Assembly (NCBI RefSeq): GCF_029784135.1
Contig: NC_073745.1
Location: 115,739,216-115,803,215 of the forward strand
Direction of reading: 5' to 3'
Length of the DNA stretch: 64,000 bases
Source of the DNA: Toxorhynchites rutilus septentrionalis
Lineage: Eukaryota; Arthropoda; Insecta; Diptera; Culicidae
Shown here: in pieces, positions 1-11,560 of the stretch
Layout: the number at the start of each line of letters is the position of its first letter
How positions within the stretch are numbered: the stretch's first letter is position 1
Made by a program: the position numbers and the translations under genes
The notes under the pieces: model-generated
The model's input: only the letters and a program-made list of their open reading frames with translations
Told to the model about the DNA's origin: nothing
Database searches by the model: none

Positions 1-1830
1 CTCTTCTTCATAAAACGACGTTTTATGCATAATCTTTCGGAAAAACACTAAAACCTGTTGTTTGTTCCCAGTATTTTATAAAACAACATCAAGTTCAATT
101 GCCATCCTGTGTTGTTTTTCTAGGCATAAAACTGTCTCACAATTTAAAAATTAAACCGTAATCATGCTTGATTGATTCAAATGAGGGGTAATTTTCCCAT
201 TTCATTAAACAATGTTTACTGCTTTTAAAAAACCCGGTGTATTGCCCAACTGAATTACTTAAAGCTTCTGGTTGACAAATATGCTAGAAAACTTTGATTG
301 CGTTTTGCTCAGTTGCTGATGGGAGATGTAATGGGAGAAATAATATCGGTATAGGAGAGCACCCTCCCCAACAGCATGCCCGTTTGTTTCAGCAGGAGCA
401 GCAACATTACTTTTCACCATTATAGGATTTCTAATCATTGCCACTAATTTTGCACCTCGGCGGTTTTGCTTAGTCTCGATTCTGGCACGTATTGAAAATT
501 AGCGGTCGACCTGTCATTCATCCAAATCGATATTTTCCTTCATTCGGAAATCTGTCGTACGCATTGTGGACGCTGATCAGCTATCAAGGGTCTCGTTTCT
601 TTGCGGTGTTTTTTTCTGATAATTAAATCGTGTTCGTAGCAAATATTAGATTGGTTCGTCTGTGTGACCGGAGACGAAAATCTTCGCACCTTACCTATTA
701 GTTGCTTCATTGTGTCTTCGGCATGACACTGTCATTTGCACATTCATTTGATTAAACTCTCACAGTTAGCAAAAAAAAAACGACCATAATTGTCGGCTAC
801 AAAAAACGGAATAAATAACGGACCCATTTTCTGTTTTTTTTTCTTCTTAATTACCCACTTTGCATCATACGAAGCTAACTTGTAGTTAGTTAATGGGCTA
901 TTTGACATTGATTGACTTTTTGATGATTTTGCGAAATTGATTGCTGCAAATTCTGTTGATTTATATTCCAATTGAATACAAGCACGACTAGCACCAACGT
1001 TTGAACTAGTCACAACTCAAAGTTGATCATACATAAACACCAAGTGTGGCAACAGCAAAACCAGAAATTGGTTCACACAACAGCACAAAACAGTTCAACG
1101 GGTCATGTGCTTCATCATTGTTAACCCAGTAAAGTCTCCCCGTGTGCAGTTGTGACCGCGCTGAACTCCGTCCCGTCCTGGCGGAAAAGTCGGTTCCGTC
1201 GGTCGGTCGGTCGTTTTTCGTTCCCGTTCGGGGGCATTTCTAACCTTTTGCCTTTTTCCCCTAGTTCGGTTGTGCAGAGAGCGGCAGAGGCTGCAAATTC
1301 AACCCACTATATATGTGAAAGAGGGCGTAAAATGTCGAGACCTATTGTGCGACACGTCTGACTGAAGCGGAACTTTTTATCTCTGTGGGCAATTTTCTAT
1401 CCGGTAGTTTTTATTTTTCTTGTTGATTATTTTCATCGTCCCTGATGCTGCCGCGGGAGGAAGCCCCAACCGCGGAGAATCGTTTGGGATGGGATAGCGA
1501 GACTAAGTTGAATAGAAAAGCGCCGGTGAAAGTGACATTAGAGCGAGCGTGAGGTGCAATTTATCGGGACGTTAGCTCGAATGCAAATTGAAAATAGGGA
1601 TTCTTTCCAGGACGCGGAAAGTTGGTATAAGTTATAATGTTACCGTTAAAGCATACTACGGAGAATGTTCGCTCATTTTTTCGTTGACAAGTTTCTATCC
1701 TTGGTGCAATGAAAAAAATGAATAGTGTCACAACATCAAACTGCAATCAAAGTTTTTTTGAAGTTTTTTTCTCTGTATAGAGTAAAACCTTCTAATACAT
1801 TTTTTTGTCCAAATGAGCGAAAATCTCACA
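1..1830. other. No gene recognised; probable intergenic or intronic DNA
   Basis: No open frame here resembles a known protein. About 185-325 matches about 57065-57208 in the same orientation, so that part is a dispersed repeat. The stretch 1150-1560 is richer in GC, with a short repeat of the tetramer GGTC and runs of CCGCGG type; it could be a promoter or 5' UTR of a neighbouring gene, but no TATA box, splice site or coding frame supports that. The rest shows only short A and T runs. Confidence 0.4.
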
Positions 1831-3054
1831 ATTTATAATATCCCTTTGTACGTTCTGTATATTTTTAAATGTGACTGTTTGTACCCGAAACCCGAAAATC
1901 CGAATAAGGAGTCGTCCGATTTGAGGAAGTCTTTATTTTGTTGTATTCGTCTCTGCCCGTATATCAATACTACGGAGAGAAAAATCGGAAAATTTTCGGA
2001 AGCTATGAAGGAAAATGGGAAAATCTCACTCCTATATGCTCTGAAGTAACATCGTAGAAGCCGTTGTTGAAGTGTTGACAGAATTGGTCTTCGTGTTGCG
2101 TTGCTTCAAGTTGAAAATAAAAACTTTGAATATAAATTGACTTTTCTGTATCAAATATGTATTCCATGTAATGAAGAAACATTGTTTTTTTTTTTGCAAA
2201 TGATTGAAGAATCTTGAATGTGAAACGACTGAATTAAGATACGTACGTACGATAAATAACAAAATCTATAGCCAGTCCAATCATGTTCACAGGTTTTCCT
2301 TTTCATGATACCTAAAAATAATATCTGCCGCGTGTTATGTCCCATAATATTTTCGGAAATTTTTATTCGTCGAGTATTCGATAGTTCGTGTTTACATAAT
2401 CATATCACTTACCTCAGAGAATCCTGCTTCTTACCTCTACCCACTAACTTTTTTTCCTCGGATGATAATCGCTAGGGAACCACACTATAAAGGCGACAGT
2501 TCTGGCCTTCGGGCGTCGTATATCATACTAACATTCCTTCCCTTCCCCTGGTGATTTTAAGGACATGAACAGCGTCGTTATTGATTATTTAAAGCCCAAA
2601 TCACCGAAATTGCACAAAAAGAATTATTTGCTACTCCCAAGCGTCATTCAGTGCGTTCTTTGTACAATTTCGCTGGTTCAGTTCCATCACGGAGAGCAAC
2701 TCCGGAATGTACAGTCTACCCAAGCTCAAGCTCAAGTTCGATGATCAAAGAATCTTGAATGAAAATTTTGCCTGATAATAATTTTATTATTATGACGAGT
2801 TTTAACAGAGTATTAGTATTAGAAGTATTAGAAGATTTATAAAGAGAGAGAATTGTAAAACGACCAATAAACGATCAAGGTCAAACTCGAGGGAGGAATC
2901 GTCCGATTTCAGATGTCATCATTTTATTATATTTTCTGTATCAAACATGTATTCCATGTAAGGGAGAAACATGTTATTTGCAAGTGATTAATCTTGAATG
3001 AGAATTGGGTTTAAAAATAATTTGATATTATTATGACGAGTTCTGGTAGAAGTA
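1830..3054 (+). repeat. Decayed Helitron-like repeat fragments
   Basis: Two stretches (about 1890-2240 and 2880-3054) match the internal tail of the Helitron-like family seen complete elsewhere in the window. Shared blocks are a 'gtccgattt' segment, 'tgtatcaaaca.gtattccatgtaa', an 'aatcttgaa' block and 'atgacgagtt.tggtagaagta'. The second stretch stops at 3054, where a pogo-like terminus begins, and the family tail resumes at about 4165. The copy was therefore interrupted by later insertions. No coding capacity is seen. Confidence 0.55.
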
Positions 3055-3560
3055 CAGGTCGGACTCGATTATATACAGTTTGGAAAACAATTTTTTTTCT
3101 TTATATTTCAAATATGACTTATTTCAAGAAGAAATGTATCCTTTCAACGTTAAGGTGAAATTCGAGTGGCTTTTACATGTACAGTGGAATGAAAATCGTA
3201 ATTTTTAAAGATTTTGCTTGAATTTTCCCCAGGAATTATTAATATCGATATTGCAGCCAAATTAAGAAAGATAGAAGTTTGGTGTCAAATATCATATTGT
3301 AGAGCAGTTAGAAAGCTTCACTTTAATTAATAAAAACAAACTAGTTTAATATAGTTTTTTAGGATTAAATTAATAATAACACATTAAAAATTATTAACTT
3401 TTATGGTTTTCACTTCCAAAATGTTATTAAAATCCACTAATTTAGATGTTACCCTACTATATCCTGTGCTAAATTTTCTCATATTTCAAATGAAAGCAAC
3501 AGAGTCGTCTTCTGTGGAGTACTTTTTAATGTAGAGCCAGTTTGAGGCAATTTACCGTGT
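3055..3560 (+). mobile_element. pogo-like MITE, left part
   Basis: The segment starts with CAGGTCGGACTCGATTATAT just after a TA at 3053-3054. Its next 480 bp match, in reverse complement, the two outer ends of the longer copy at 47860-51093, including the 'atttcaacgttaaggtg' type block and a 'tttgaggcaa' block near 3545. A CAG terminus beside TA fits the pogo/Tigger branch of Tc1/mariner, although no transposase is present. The right terminus was not found; sequence after 3560 no longer matches the other copy. It lies inside a Helitron-like repeat. Confidence 0.55.
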
Positions 3561-4164
3561 TAGAGCCATTTTAGTGATGCGATATCTAACCTGGTACGGC
3601 CATAACAATGAACTTCAAACGCGTTTTTCCCGAAATTGATTTTTTCAAACTGGCGTACACGACATCTCAAGTTGTACTGAACCGATTCGTGTCAAATTTA
3701 TATGGATACAACCCGCAGGAATCGCATGAACCTCTAAAAACTGATATTTCTCAAATTTTGCTATTTTTAATAAATCGGAAAACGTAAGAAAAAATCGTTT
3801 TAAACCGCATTTTGTTTTTCAAACGGCCGTCATTTTGTCAAATAAGATCTTATTGACTTGTCCAAGGTTCATGCGATAGCGGCATCTTCGCTGATTCAGA
3901 ATCTGCTCGATTTTTTTGTTTCAGATAACCAGAAGAGCTGCAATCGTGTACGCCATGGCACAACTTTTTTTTAACCCTCTCACTTCATCAGCTCGTAACT
4001 GTTCTAGTTATGAAAATTTTTTCTTCGTTCAATTTTTGTTTTATTGTTAAAAGATAGATTAACAAATGATGATATAATGGATAATAGATATATTTTTTGT
4101 TTTATTTTTACGGAACTCGAAAAAAACGTCTGAAATTTGTGTCTCTACATTAGAGTACCCCCTC
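3561..4164. other. Unclassified AT-rich insertion
   Basis: This stretch lies between the pogo-like segment and the resumed Helitron-like tail. It has low-complexity motifs with runs of A or T and phrases like 'tgaaccgattcgtgtc', resembling the style of the repeats near 45.7 and 53.7 kb without a clear alignment. No coding frame or terminal repeats were recognised. It may be the remainder of the pogo-like element or a further insertion. Confidence 0.3.
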
Positions 4165-4242
4165 AATAAGAAAACGTGAATGTTTGAAAGTATTTATAAC
4201 AAAAACCATTTTGGGTGGGACGAAGTTCGCAGGGTCAGCTAG
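4165..4242 (+). mobile_element. Helitron-like 3' terminus
   Basis: The sequence carries the family tail 'aataagaaaacgtgaatgtt', then a conserved GGGACGAAGTTCGC block and ends GTCAGCTAG followed by T. The same end occurs at 12141, 41788, 41833 and 42457 and inverted at 12243. A CTAG end followed by T matches the CTRR/T rule for Helitrons. The 3' hairpin expected of Helitrons is not obvious, so the class is inferred. Confidence 0.55.
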
Positions 4243-6570
4243 TGGAAAATAAAATTACGAATAATAAATAATAAAGAAATTGCTCAATTCGAGGTGTTTC
4301 ACGTGACCCTAGCGCAGTTTGAGTCGTTTTTCTATTGAAGATGATTCCTGAGTATTAGCACTACCATTAGAATCAAGACCATACCTTGCCTGTTAAATTG
4401 TTTATAAAATATCTAAGTAAACTTATTAAAACAGTGTCAGAGTAATTTCAACCATAATCCACCCATTACCGGAGGAGATACTACTTCCCTCTGTTGCCGT
4501 TACGAACACATGCGTACCAAATTTGATTTCCAGTCCTCAATGGGCGTGACTATTGAAATGTGTACCTTTTTCCGACCCCTTCTGTGCGCCAGAGTATTCC
4601 GCTGCTCCGAAAACTACCGTGACACTCCGGATAGACGAAAATGGGCCGTTTTTCCGTCACTACCCACCTGCACGGATGCAATCGATTGCTTAATTTAATG
4701 GATGTAATTTCTCAATAACATTGTGGCTAATTGTATCGTCGCCCAATTGTAATCAATGTGAATTTTCAATTTGGTGCTTGTTTCACCGCAGCAATTTCGG
4801 GGGTATATTATGATAATTACCTCCAGCGAATACCGGAGGCCATTGTAATGTTTGGCTGTCGATGGCAGTGGTTTACATAATTAAATTTCTTGCTTGGTTT
4901 CGAACAAGTTCAATTTTGCAAATGGGCAGCAGTTTTGGCCTAGTGTACCTGGAAAATGGCTAATTGCGATTGGGGCAAGAACAATTTCAAATCGGGTTGA
5001 AGTTGATTACTCGAAACTCTTTCCAGTTTGAAAATTTGACGACGAATACGGCTACGGGCAGAAGTTTTCCGGCCAAATCACTCTGTTCGCTCTTCTCCTA
5101 ATATTTAAACATCAATCAATTTCGGAGAGAATGGCTCCGAATATGGAATGAATGAAATCACTCCCAGCGTTTGTTGATATTCCCGCTGGCGCAAAATCTT
5201 GAACTTGCACTCAAGCAACACCAAGAGACACTTCGCTTCGCATCCGTCGATTCATAAATAGAATCAGATAATTCGCGCTCTCGGATGAATTTCCCAACAC
5301 CCCACACTCACAAGATCGCAAGATGGTCTTGGTTGGGCTTGGTGTCTCTGACTCCGTTCCCAAGACAAGAAATGTTGCCACCGCATCGATCGTCCTGTCG
5401 GAGCAAAACGAAAAACCAAAACTCGCCCCGCAGAACCAGTGGACCCAAAACCAGAGTGAGATAACGAGATGGCACCCGATGGGGCGCACTCGTAGGCAAA
5501 GCACACGGCACCTTGAGCACCACTGGATGATACTTTTATTTCATTTTCACAGTCAGTTTATTCCCTCGTCCTATCTGCCCTCCCCCCCCCGCCATCTGGC
5601 TGATGATTTGCCCCCGGGACGGACACTCGATAAGCGGGATTTATCTCCATGTGACTGTCGTTCAATGGTGGCACACAGACGGAGGAAGGGATGGAAGCGA
5701 GGGAAAGGAATAATTCGATGCCACCATCTCTGATCGTGAAGCTGCTTCAAGTTTTGTTTCCATTTTCGGTTCTGCACTCGGAGCATAAGAGGCCAACAAG
5801 GAAAAAGCCAACGGCAGCAGACGAAGAAGTTAAAGTCTGTCTTTCCGTGGAAGCGGTGAAATTGAAAATGATGCCGATATCGCGCGATATATTGAGAGAG
5901 CGAATAAGAGCTAAACAAAAAAAAAAACGCTCGTGGCAAAATGGTAGGGAAAATGAAAGCAATTTGTTATCAAATGATGTCCTCCAGGCAGATGTAATTT
6001 GAATATTTGCCGGTGGGAAAGGGCGGGTGGATTGGTATGTTTGCATATTTGGAGCTTGTTAGATGAATGGATCCGCGTCTGATTGGTCTAACGCAATCAA
6101 TGAGCATATAAATGAAATTTAATGCGGTGCTTTGCGACGGCGGAGTGTTTTTCTTGGGCAAAATCATATTATCAAACGTACTCGGTAATTGAAACTGTAC
6201 GGCCGATGTTTCTATATAAAAAGGCAATTCACTGGAATTCGTGAATGGCAATTTTAATCAGCGATATTTATTTTTAGTTGACAATTTTGTTAGTACGATA
6301 TCCATTGACATCTATATACATCAGTCACTGCCTCTTGAGAATTGATTATTTGAGCTATGAATGATTTTGGTGTTCGGATACGTTTTGTGCTTACGAAATT
6401 AGAATTATAAAATGATGTCTTAAAATTGCTCAACACGCACCGAATGAAATTGTAAATTTTGTAGAACAAAACATATAATGAAAAAAGTAGTAAACGATGT
6501 ATAGTTCCCACTTGAGAAAAGATTTTGAAGCCCGAGTCTCCGAAAATGTATACTGTACTACGATATGACA
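4243..6570. other. No gene recognised; single-copy-looking DNA
   Basis: No recognisable coding exon. The stretch 4450-5100 has mixed composition with several TAATTA/CAATTA-like homeodomain core motifs and could be regulatory, which is speculation. 5200-5950 is GC-rich and contains overlapping open frames on both strands up to 136 codons; their residue composition is repetitive and no domain is visible. 6060-6570 is AT-rich and leads to the mariner target site TA at 6571. Confidence 0.35.
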
Positions 6571-6572
6571 TA

Positions 6573-7877
6573 CAGGGGTTTTCTAACTTTAAATTCCGAA
6601 AGTAAATTGAAATAAAACACACTTAGAATTCGAATTTCGATGAAACTTTTATTTAAAATTAAAGTTTGGTTTATGCCATTATGCGTGAAATACAACATCA
6701 TTCAAATGTCCACCTAGGGCTTCCTCGCACACCTTGATCCGGAATAGGTAATTTTCGATGACTTCTCGGCACATATGGGGCGGTATCTCGGTCATAACTT
6801 CACGAATGTTGTCTTTCAAATGTTCAAGAGTTTGCGGAGAGTTGGCATATACACGGTCTTTCGCATAACCCCACAAAAAAAAGTCTAGCGGGTTCAAATC
6901 GCATGATCTGGACGGCCAATTGGCATCAACAAAACGCGAAATTATGCGTCCCTCAAATTTCGTTCGCAATATGGGCATGTTCGGTCGTGTTGTGTGGCAC
7001 GTGGCGCCGTCCTGCTGAAACCACATGTCATCCGTATCCATATCTTCAATTTGTGGCCAAAAAAAATCGGTTAACATGCGGCCATAGCGCTCACCATTCC
7101 CAGTTACCGTCTCGCCGTCCTCATTTTCAAAGAAATACGGCCCGATGACTCCACCAGACCATAATGCGCACCAAACAGTGACTTTTGGCGGATGCAATGG
7201 CCTCTCAACAATCACGTGTGGATTTTCTGAGCCCCATATACGGAAATTTCGGGTGTTCACATAGCCACCGAGCTCGAAATGTGCCTCATCGCTGAAGAAA
7301 ATTTGATGCGAAAATTCAGCATTTTGCTGCTGTTGTTCGTTCACCCAATTGACGTATGCCCGACGCATTCCATGGTCACCCAGCTCTAATTTTTGTACCA
7401 GTTGGACTTTATATGGATGTAGGTGCAAGTCCAAATGCAAAATTCGCCACAATGATGTGTTTGACAAGCCCAATTGCTGAGCACGCCGTGGAATCGAAAC
7501 ATTCGGGTCATCCTCCACACTGGCAGCAACAGCAGCAATATTTTCGGCCGAACGCACATTACCTTGATGCACAGGTTTCACAATATCCGCTACGGATCCA
7601 GTCTGATCGAATTTACGCACTACATTAGCGATTGTGTGCTCTGTAGGCCGTCCATGACGACCAAAATCCGTCCGTAATCCTCGAAAAACATTTGCCGGTT
7701 TTTCATCATTTTTATAGTATAATTTAACAAAATTAACACATTGTGCGATGCTAAAACGATCCATATTGTAAAATGGCAGACATTCAACTAACGATATGAC
7801 GCTTTGGTTGACAGCTATGTCAAACGGTTGTCAGCGCAGGGCTGTATACTTTCGGAAGCCCGAAATGGAAAACCCTG
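6573..7877 (-). mobile_element. Complete DD41D mariner element
   Basis: This is a 1,305-bp Tc1/mariner-superfamily transposon, flanked by TA at 6571-6572 and 7878-7879. The terminal inverted repeats read CAGGGGTTTTC at the left and CAGGGTTTTCC at the right end (reverse complement), and a CCGAAAGTA block follows about 25 bp further inside on both sides. It carries one uninterrupted transposase on the minus strand. Two further copies of the family lie at 32748-33980 and 49864-50912, both damaged. The left end has one extra G compared with the right end, the only visible terminal defect. Confidence 0.92.
6679..7764 (-). CDS. DD41D mariner transposase, apparently intact
   Basis: The 361-residue protein is a Tc1/mariner transposase that would cut and rejoin element ends in the nucleus. 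Residues about 1-110 form the DNA-binding part with helix-turn-helix-like segments; the run with IPRRAQQLGLSNTSLWRIL at about 91-109 resembles the second helix-turn-helix. The catalytic triad is readable as D159 (FFSDEAHFEL), D252 (QQDGATCH) and D294 (LNPLDFFLWG). Forty-one residues lie between the second and third acids, giving DD41D, the spacing of the rosa-like mariner group. Length is normal for a mariner. There is no stop or frameshift. The start methionine lies about 110 bp from the 5' TIR. Activity is possible but not shown; replacement of one conserved residue could still inactivate it. Confidence 0.9.
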   Translation of the reverse strand: MDRFSIAQCVNFVKLYYKNDEKPANVFRGLRTDFGRHGRPTEHTIANVVRKFDQTGSVADIVKPVHQGNVRSAENIAAVAASVEDDPNVSIPRRAQQLGLSNTSLWRILHLDLHLHPYKVQLVQKLELGDHGMRRAYVNWVNEQQQQNAEFSHQIFFSDEAHFELGGYVNTRNFRIWGSENPHVIVERPLHPPKVTVWCALWSGGVIGPYFFENEDGETVTGNGERYGRMLTDFFWPQIEDMDTDDMWFQQDGATCHTTRPNMPILRTKFEGRIISRFVDANWPSRSCDLNPLDFFLWGYAKDRVYANSPQTLEHLKDNIREVMTEIPPHMCREVIENYLFRIKVCEEALGGHLNDVVFHA

Positions 7878-7879
7878 TA

Positions 7880-8593
7880 TTATTGATGAAATTCAATTTC
7901 AGACAATTCGTATTAAGGCCTGATGCGTGATCAACCCGAAATTGTTTTTCAACATTTATTTTGCGAAGCTCGGTCATCAACCAAAATCGATGGTCAAGCC
8001 ACATATCCTTGCTCCGAAACTTATGCTGTTTATTTATTGGGAACAACTCTGGGTTGTGTATTACGAACTGTTGAAACTCAGTAAAACCATCATAGCAGCT
8101 CACTGTCAATTACAATTTATGCGTTCGAGTCGAGCATTGAAAGAAAAACGGCCACAATATGTACAAAGATACGGTAATTTCTCCGCACGACAACGCTCGG
8201 TCACATGTTGCACAAGAAGTTAAAATTTACCGGGAAATACTTGAATGTGTTATTCTACCCCAACCGCCGTATTCTCTGTATATCTTCTCCTCCAACTACC
8301 ATTCGTTCTGATCGCATAGTATGGCCTGACATAGCCGAACTTCGATTCTAACGAAGAGACCACAAATTGGGCAGATTCGTGGATCGCACTGAAATACAAG
8401 CATTACTTAAGAGGAGGAATACGTATGCTGCCCGAAATTGTTTGAATATCTTCAGAGATGACCGTAATCTTCACAAATTCCTTGAAAAATCGGGACGCGT
8501 TGTCCTCATTCTAATAGCAATAATAAATTCAGAACAACAGAATTCAACGAGTTTGAGCAAGTGTGGGTGAAAGCACTTATTGCAGGAGAAATA
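7880..8593. other. No gene recognised
   Basis: Open frames here are short. A segment at 8367-8500 reads like the linker between endonuclease and RT domains of a non-LTR retrotransposon (residues IQALLKRRNTYAARNC and a following LHKFLEK), which would fit the decayed retrotransposon at 9470-10397, but the match is weak and I do not call it. Confidence 0.3.
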
Positions 8594-8599
8594 CATATG

Positions 8600-8852
8600 A
8601 GGGGCTCAGAATGCAAGGGGTGTAAGTGACTTGATCGATTTCTCTTCATCAACTTTTTATTTAGTTAATAACTCAACTGCAAAAACGTTCCAATTTAAGT
8701 TTGCTATAGAATCCGATAGATGAGGTTCTGACCTATCTTCCACATTGTCAAATACAGCTGGGAATGTATTTGCAGCTAAGTTATGACCAAAAGAGAGAGT
8801 CGATGTAGAGAAATCGATCAAATCACTTAAACCCCTTTCATTCTAAGCCCCT
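8600..8852 (+). mobile_element. 253-bp MITE, copy 1
   Basis: A short non-coding element with inverted ends of about 45 bp: AGGGGCTCAGAATGCAAGGG at the left and a near-perfect reverse complement ending AAGCCCCT at the right. The flanks read CATATG (8594-8599) and CATATA (8853-8858), a probable 6-bp target duplication. Copy 2 at 9170-9422 has exactly the same length and lies in inverted orientation. The superfamily is uncertain; no transposase with these ends is present here. Confidence 0.8.
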
Positions 8853-9169
8853 CATATATATGAATCTGTTTACTTCGTCCTTTTCATGCTCAAATTAGTT
8901 TTTATGAGAAATTCTTTGAATTTGCTGAACATATATTATCTCACTTCGCATCAGTATCGAAAATCCACATATACGGAGAACGAAATGCGGATTTTATCAC
9001 TGATTTTGATAATGAATTTATCTTGCTTCCAGTTGTTGGTGAAAGTAACACTCTGTAATTTATTTTTGATAAAACAGCCGGCCCTGGGTTGAATCAAATA
9101 AACAAAAAACAAAACAAGAAATAAAAACAAATCAACAGAAAAGCTTCTTGGATTTCTTGTTGACAAATA
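8853..9169. other. Spacer between the two MITEs, no gene
   Basis: AT-rich DNA of 317 bp with no recognised coding frame. 9065-9130 holds short A-rich runs (aaacaaaacaagaaataaaa type) that resemble a retrotransposon tail, but no matching element body is seen. Confidence 0.35.
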
Positions 9170-9422
9170 AGGGGCTTAGAATGAAAGGGGTGTGAGTGAT
9201 TTGATCGATTTCTCTACATCGACTCTCGCTTCTGGTCATAACTTAGCTGCAAATTCATTCCCAGTTGTATTTGACAATGTGGAAGATAGGTCAGAACCTC
9301 ATCTATTGGATTCTATAGCGAGCTTAAATTGGAACTTTTTTGCAGTTGAGTTATTAACTAAAGAAAAAATTGATGAAGAGAAATCGATCAAGTCACTTAC
9401 ACCTCTTGCATTCTAAGGCCCT
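9170..9422 (-). mobile_element. 253-bp MITE, copy 2
   Basis: This is the same element as at 8600-8852, inverted, with ends AGGGGCTTAGAATG and CTAAGGCCCT. It is flanked by a perfect 6-bp duplication CAAATA (9164-9169 and 9423-9428). The independent target duplications show two separate insertions rather than one duplicated block. Together the copies make a 253-bp inverted repeat around a 317-bp spacer. A readthrough frame of 74 codons inside it is not regarded as a gene. Confidence 0.82.
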
Positions 9423-9469
9423 CAAATATGACCGATGGTTTCTGTGAGACTCAACAATCTAAAAAAATA

Positions 9470-10397
9470 AAAACAGAAGGCACATACAATTTATAGGAAA
9501 CACAAATCTGACGCTTATCTCGAAAATTACCAGAACATTTGCAAACAGCTCAACTCAACTGTTCAAAAAGCCTTTGAAGATTACAACTCAAAAACAGAGT
9601 TCGACATGAAGTCTAACCCTAAAAGTTTCTTCAAATACATAAAAACTAAATTAAGATGCAATGGTTGTCCAGCACCCATGCATCTTCTCGAAACCGTGGG
9701 GAATGACCCAGTAAAAATCTGCAACCTCTTTGCAACGTTTTTTCAAGAAGCCAGAACTTCCTCAGAAGTTTCAATACAAACTTCCGAGATTGTGTTTCTT
9801 TTGCGTTATACCATTACTCCTCCTTAAACTTCAAAAATAAGGATAGAAATGAAGTTATTGAAATGGCTCGAATCATAATCGACTGACCGTATGCAAATAG
9901 TGAGATTTAATGAAAAATTTTGAACCCAAAATTTGTTATATCTGGAGTTCCTCAAGGCTCCCATTTTATTTGTTAATGATGTTTGCGTTTTTCTTAAAAG
10001 TTTTAAGGCACTTATCTACACAGATGATATGAAGCTGTATATGAAAATAAAGAATGAAGAAGACTTTCAGACATTCAAAAATGAAGTTCACATCTTTTAT
10101 ACTTGGTGCACAAAGAGTTTATTACAGCTCAACCCTGCCATGATTCTATTTATTATTGACATCATGTCTCAACGAGAGGACTCAGAAGAAATATTGGGAA
10201 ACCTAAATTTTTACGCACCGATTAGGCACCTGAGAATCCCTAACATCTTCTACATAGATTACCGAAGAACGAATTATGCCAAATATAGTCTTATTAATCG
10301 TATGATGAGCCTCTGTAACGAGCACAGTGGAATAATTGATATGACCATGTCTTGGTCAATGCTTAACGACTATCTGAATAGAATGAGATACAGTTAA
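9470..10397 (+). pseudogene. Decayed non-LTR retrotransposon ORF2 (Jockey/CR1-like)
   Basis: This is a relic of a reverse transcriptase with large internal losses. It begins with linker sequence (9470-9770, including SNPKSFFKYIKTKLR and DPVKICNLFATFF) typical of the region between endonuclease and RT. At about 9945 GVPQGSH is the RT motif before the catalytic loop, followed by a frameshift near 9958. LIYTDDMKLY at 10012-10041 matches the YxDD catalytic box with T at the variable position. The tail (10206-10385, RRTNYAKYSLINRMMSLCN) matches the C-terminal region of such proteins. The finger and palm motifs between the linker and GVPQGSH are missing. It cannot be functional. Confidence 0.75.
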
Positions 10398-10443
10398 GGT
10401 TAGCATTATTGTATTTGAGCAACATATATAGTCTACGCTATGC

Positions 10444-11560
10444 CTGCCATACAAATGAAACACAAATTTCTGCATTTCTCGAGAATTAATCAAGCAAATG
10501 AAACCAAAGTACGCATGTGGAGGCTTTGGGATGCAATAAATGTTTCTCTGGTGGTTAGACACTCCTCCCCCTCTTTAAGGGGGGCTGCCATACAAATGAA
10601 ACACAAATTTCTGCATCACTCGAGAAGTAATCAAGCAAATGAATCCAAATTAGGCATATGAAGGTTTTGAGGTGCAATAAATGATCCTATGGTGGTAAGA
10701 TACACCTCCCCCTTCTTTAAGGGGGAGAGGCCCTACAAATAAACACAAATTTCTACATTGCTCAAGAATAAATAAAGCAAATGAAACCAAATTAGGCATA
10801 TGGAGGTTTTGGAGTGCAATAAATGTTTCTATGGTGGTTAGACACTCCTTCCCCCTCTTTAAGGGGGGGCTGCCATACAAATGAAACACAAATTTCTGAA
10901 TTACTCGAGAAGTAATCAAGCAAATGAAACCAAATTAGGCATATGGAGGTTTTAGGGTGCAATAAATGTTTCTATGGTGGTAAGATACTCCTCCCCCTAC
11001 TTTATGGGGGACTGCAAAATGAAATACAAATTTCTGCATTGCTCGAGAATTAATCAAGCAAATGAAACCAAATTAGGCATATGAAGGTTTTGGGGTGCAA
11101 TAAATGTTCCTATGGTGGTAAGATACTCCTCCCCCCTCATTAAGGGGGGGCTGCCATACAAATGAAACACAAATTTCTGCATCACTCGAGAATTAATCAA
11201 GAAAATGAAACCAAATTAGGCATATGGAGGTTTTGGAGTGCAATAAATGTTTCTATGGTGGTTAGACACTCCTCCTCCTTTCTAAGGGGGGCCGCCATAC
11301 ACATGAAACACAAATTTCTGCATTACTCGAGAATTAATCAAGCAAATGAAACCAAATTTGGCATGCGAAGGTTTTAAGGGGCACCAAACGTTTCAGTCCC
11401 CTCTCTAAGGGGGACTGCCATACTATTGAAATACAAACTTCTGCATAACTCGAGAACTAATCAAGCACAATTAGGGATGTGAGGGTTTTTTGGTATAAGA
11501 AATGTTTCTATGATGGTATGACACCTCTCCCTCCTCTAGAATGGAGAGGGGGTCTCATTG
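10444..11560 (+). repeat. Tandem array of about eight ~140-bp units
   Basis: Units begin with CTGCCATACAAATGAAACAC and continue through 'aatttctgcat', 'ctcgagaattaatcaagc', 'ttaggcatatggagg', 'tgcaataaatgtttct' and end in a run of C and G around 'ctctttaaggggg'. Starts fall near 10444, 10583, 10728, 10868, 11008, 11147, 11288 and 11412. The units are 75-95% alike by eye; the third lacks part of its start and the last two are the most diverged. The same unit occurs singly or in small arrays at 40684-41640, 41990-42125 and 58780-59450, always within the Helitron-like family. Non-coding. Confidence 0.88.

Noticed and set aside
5323..5939. Overlapping open frames of 100-136 codons on both strands
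   Set aside because: GC-rich stretch open on both strands, irregular composition and no domain; no splice context.
10444..11560. CRISPR-like array
   Set aside because: Units are contiguous 140-bp repeats without unique spacers, in eukaryotic transposon-rich DNA.
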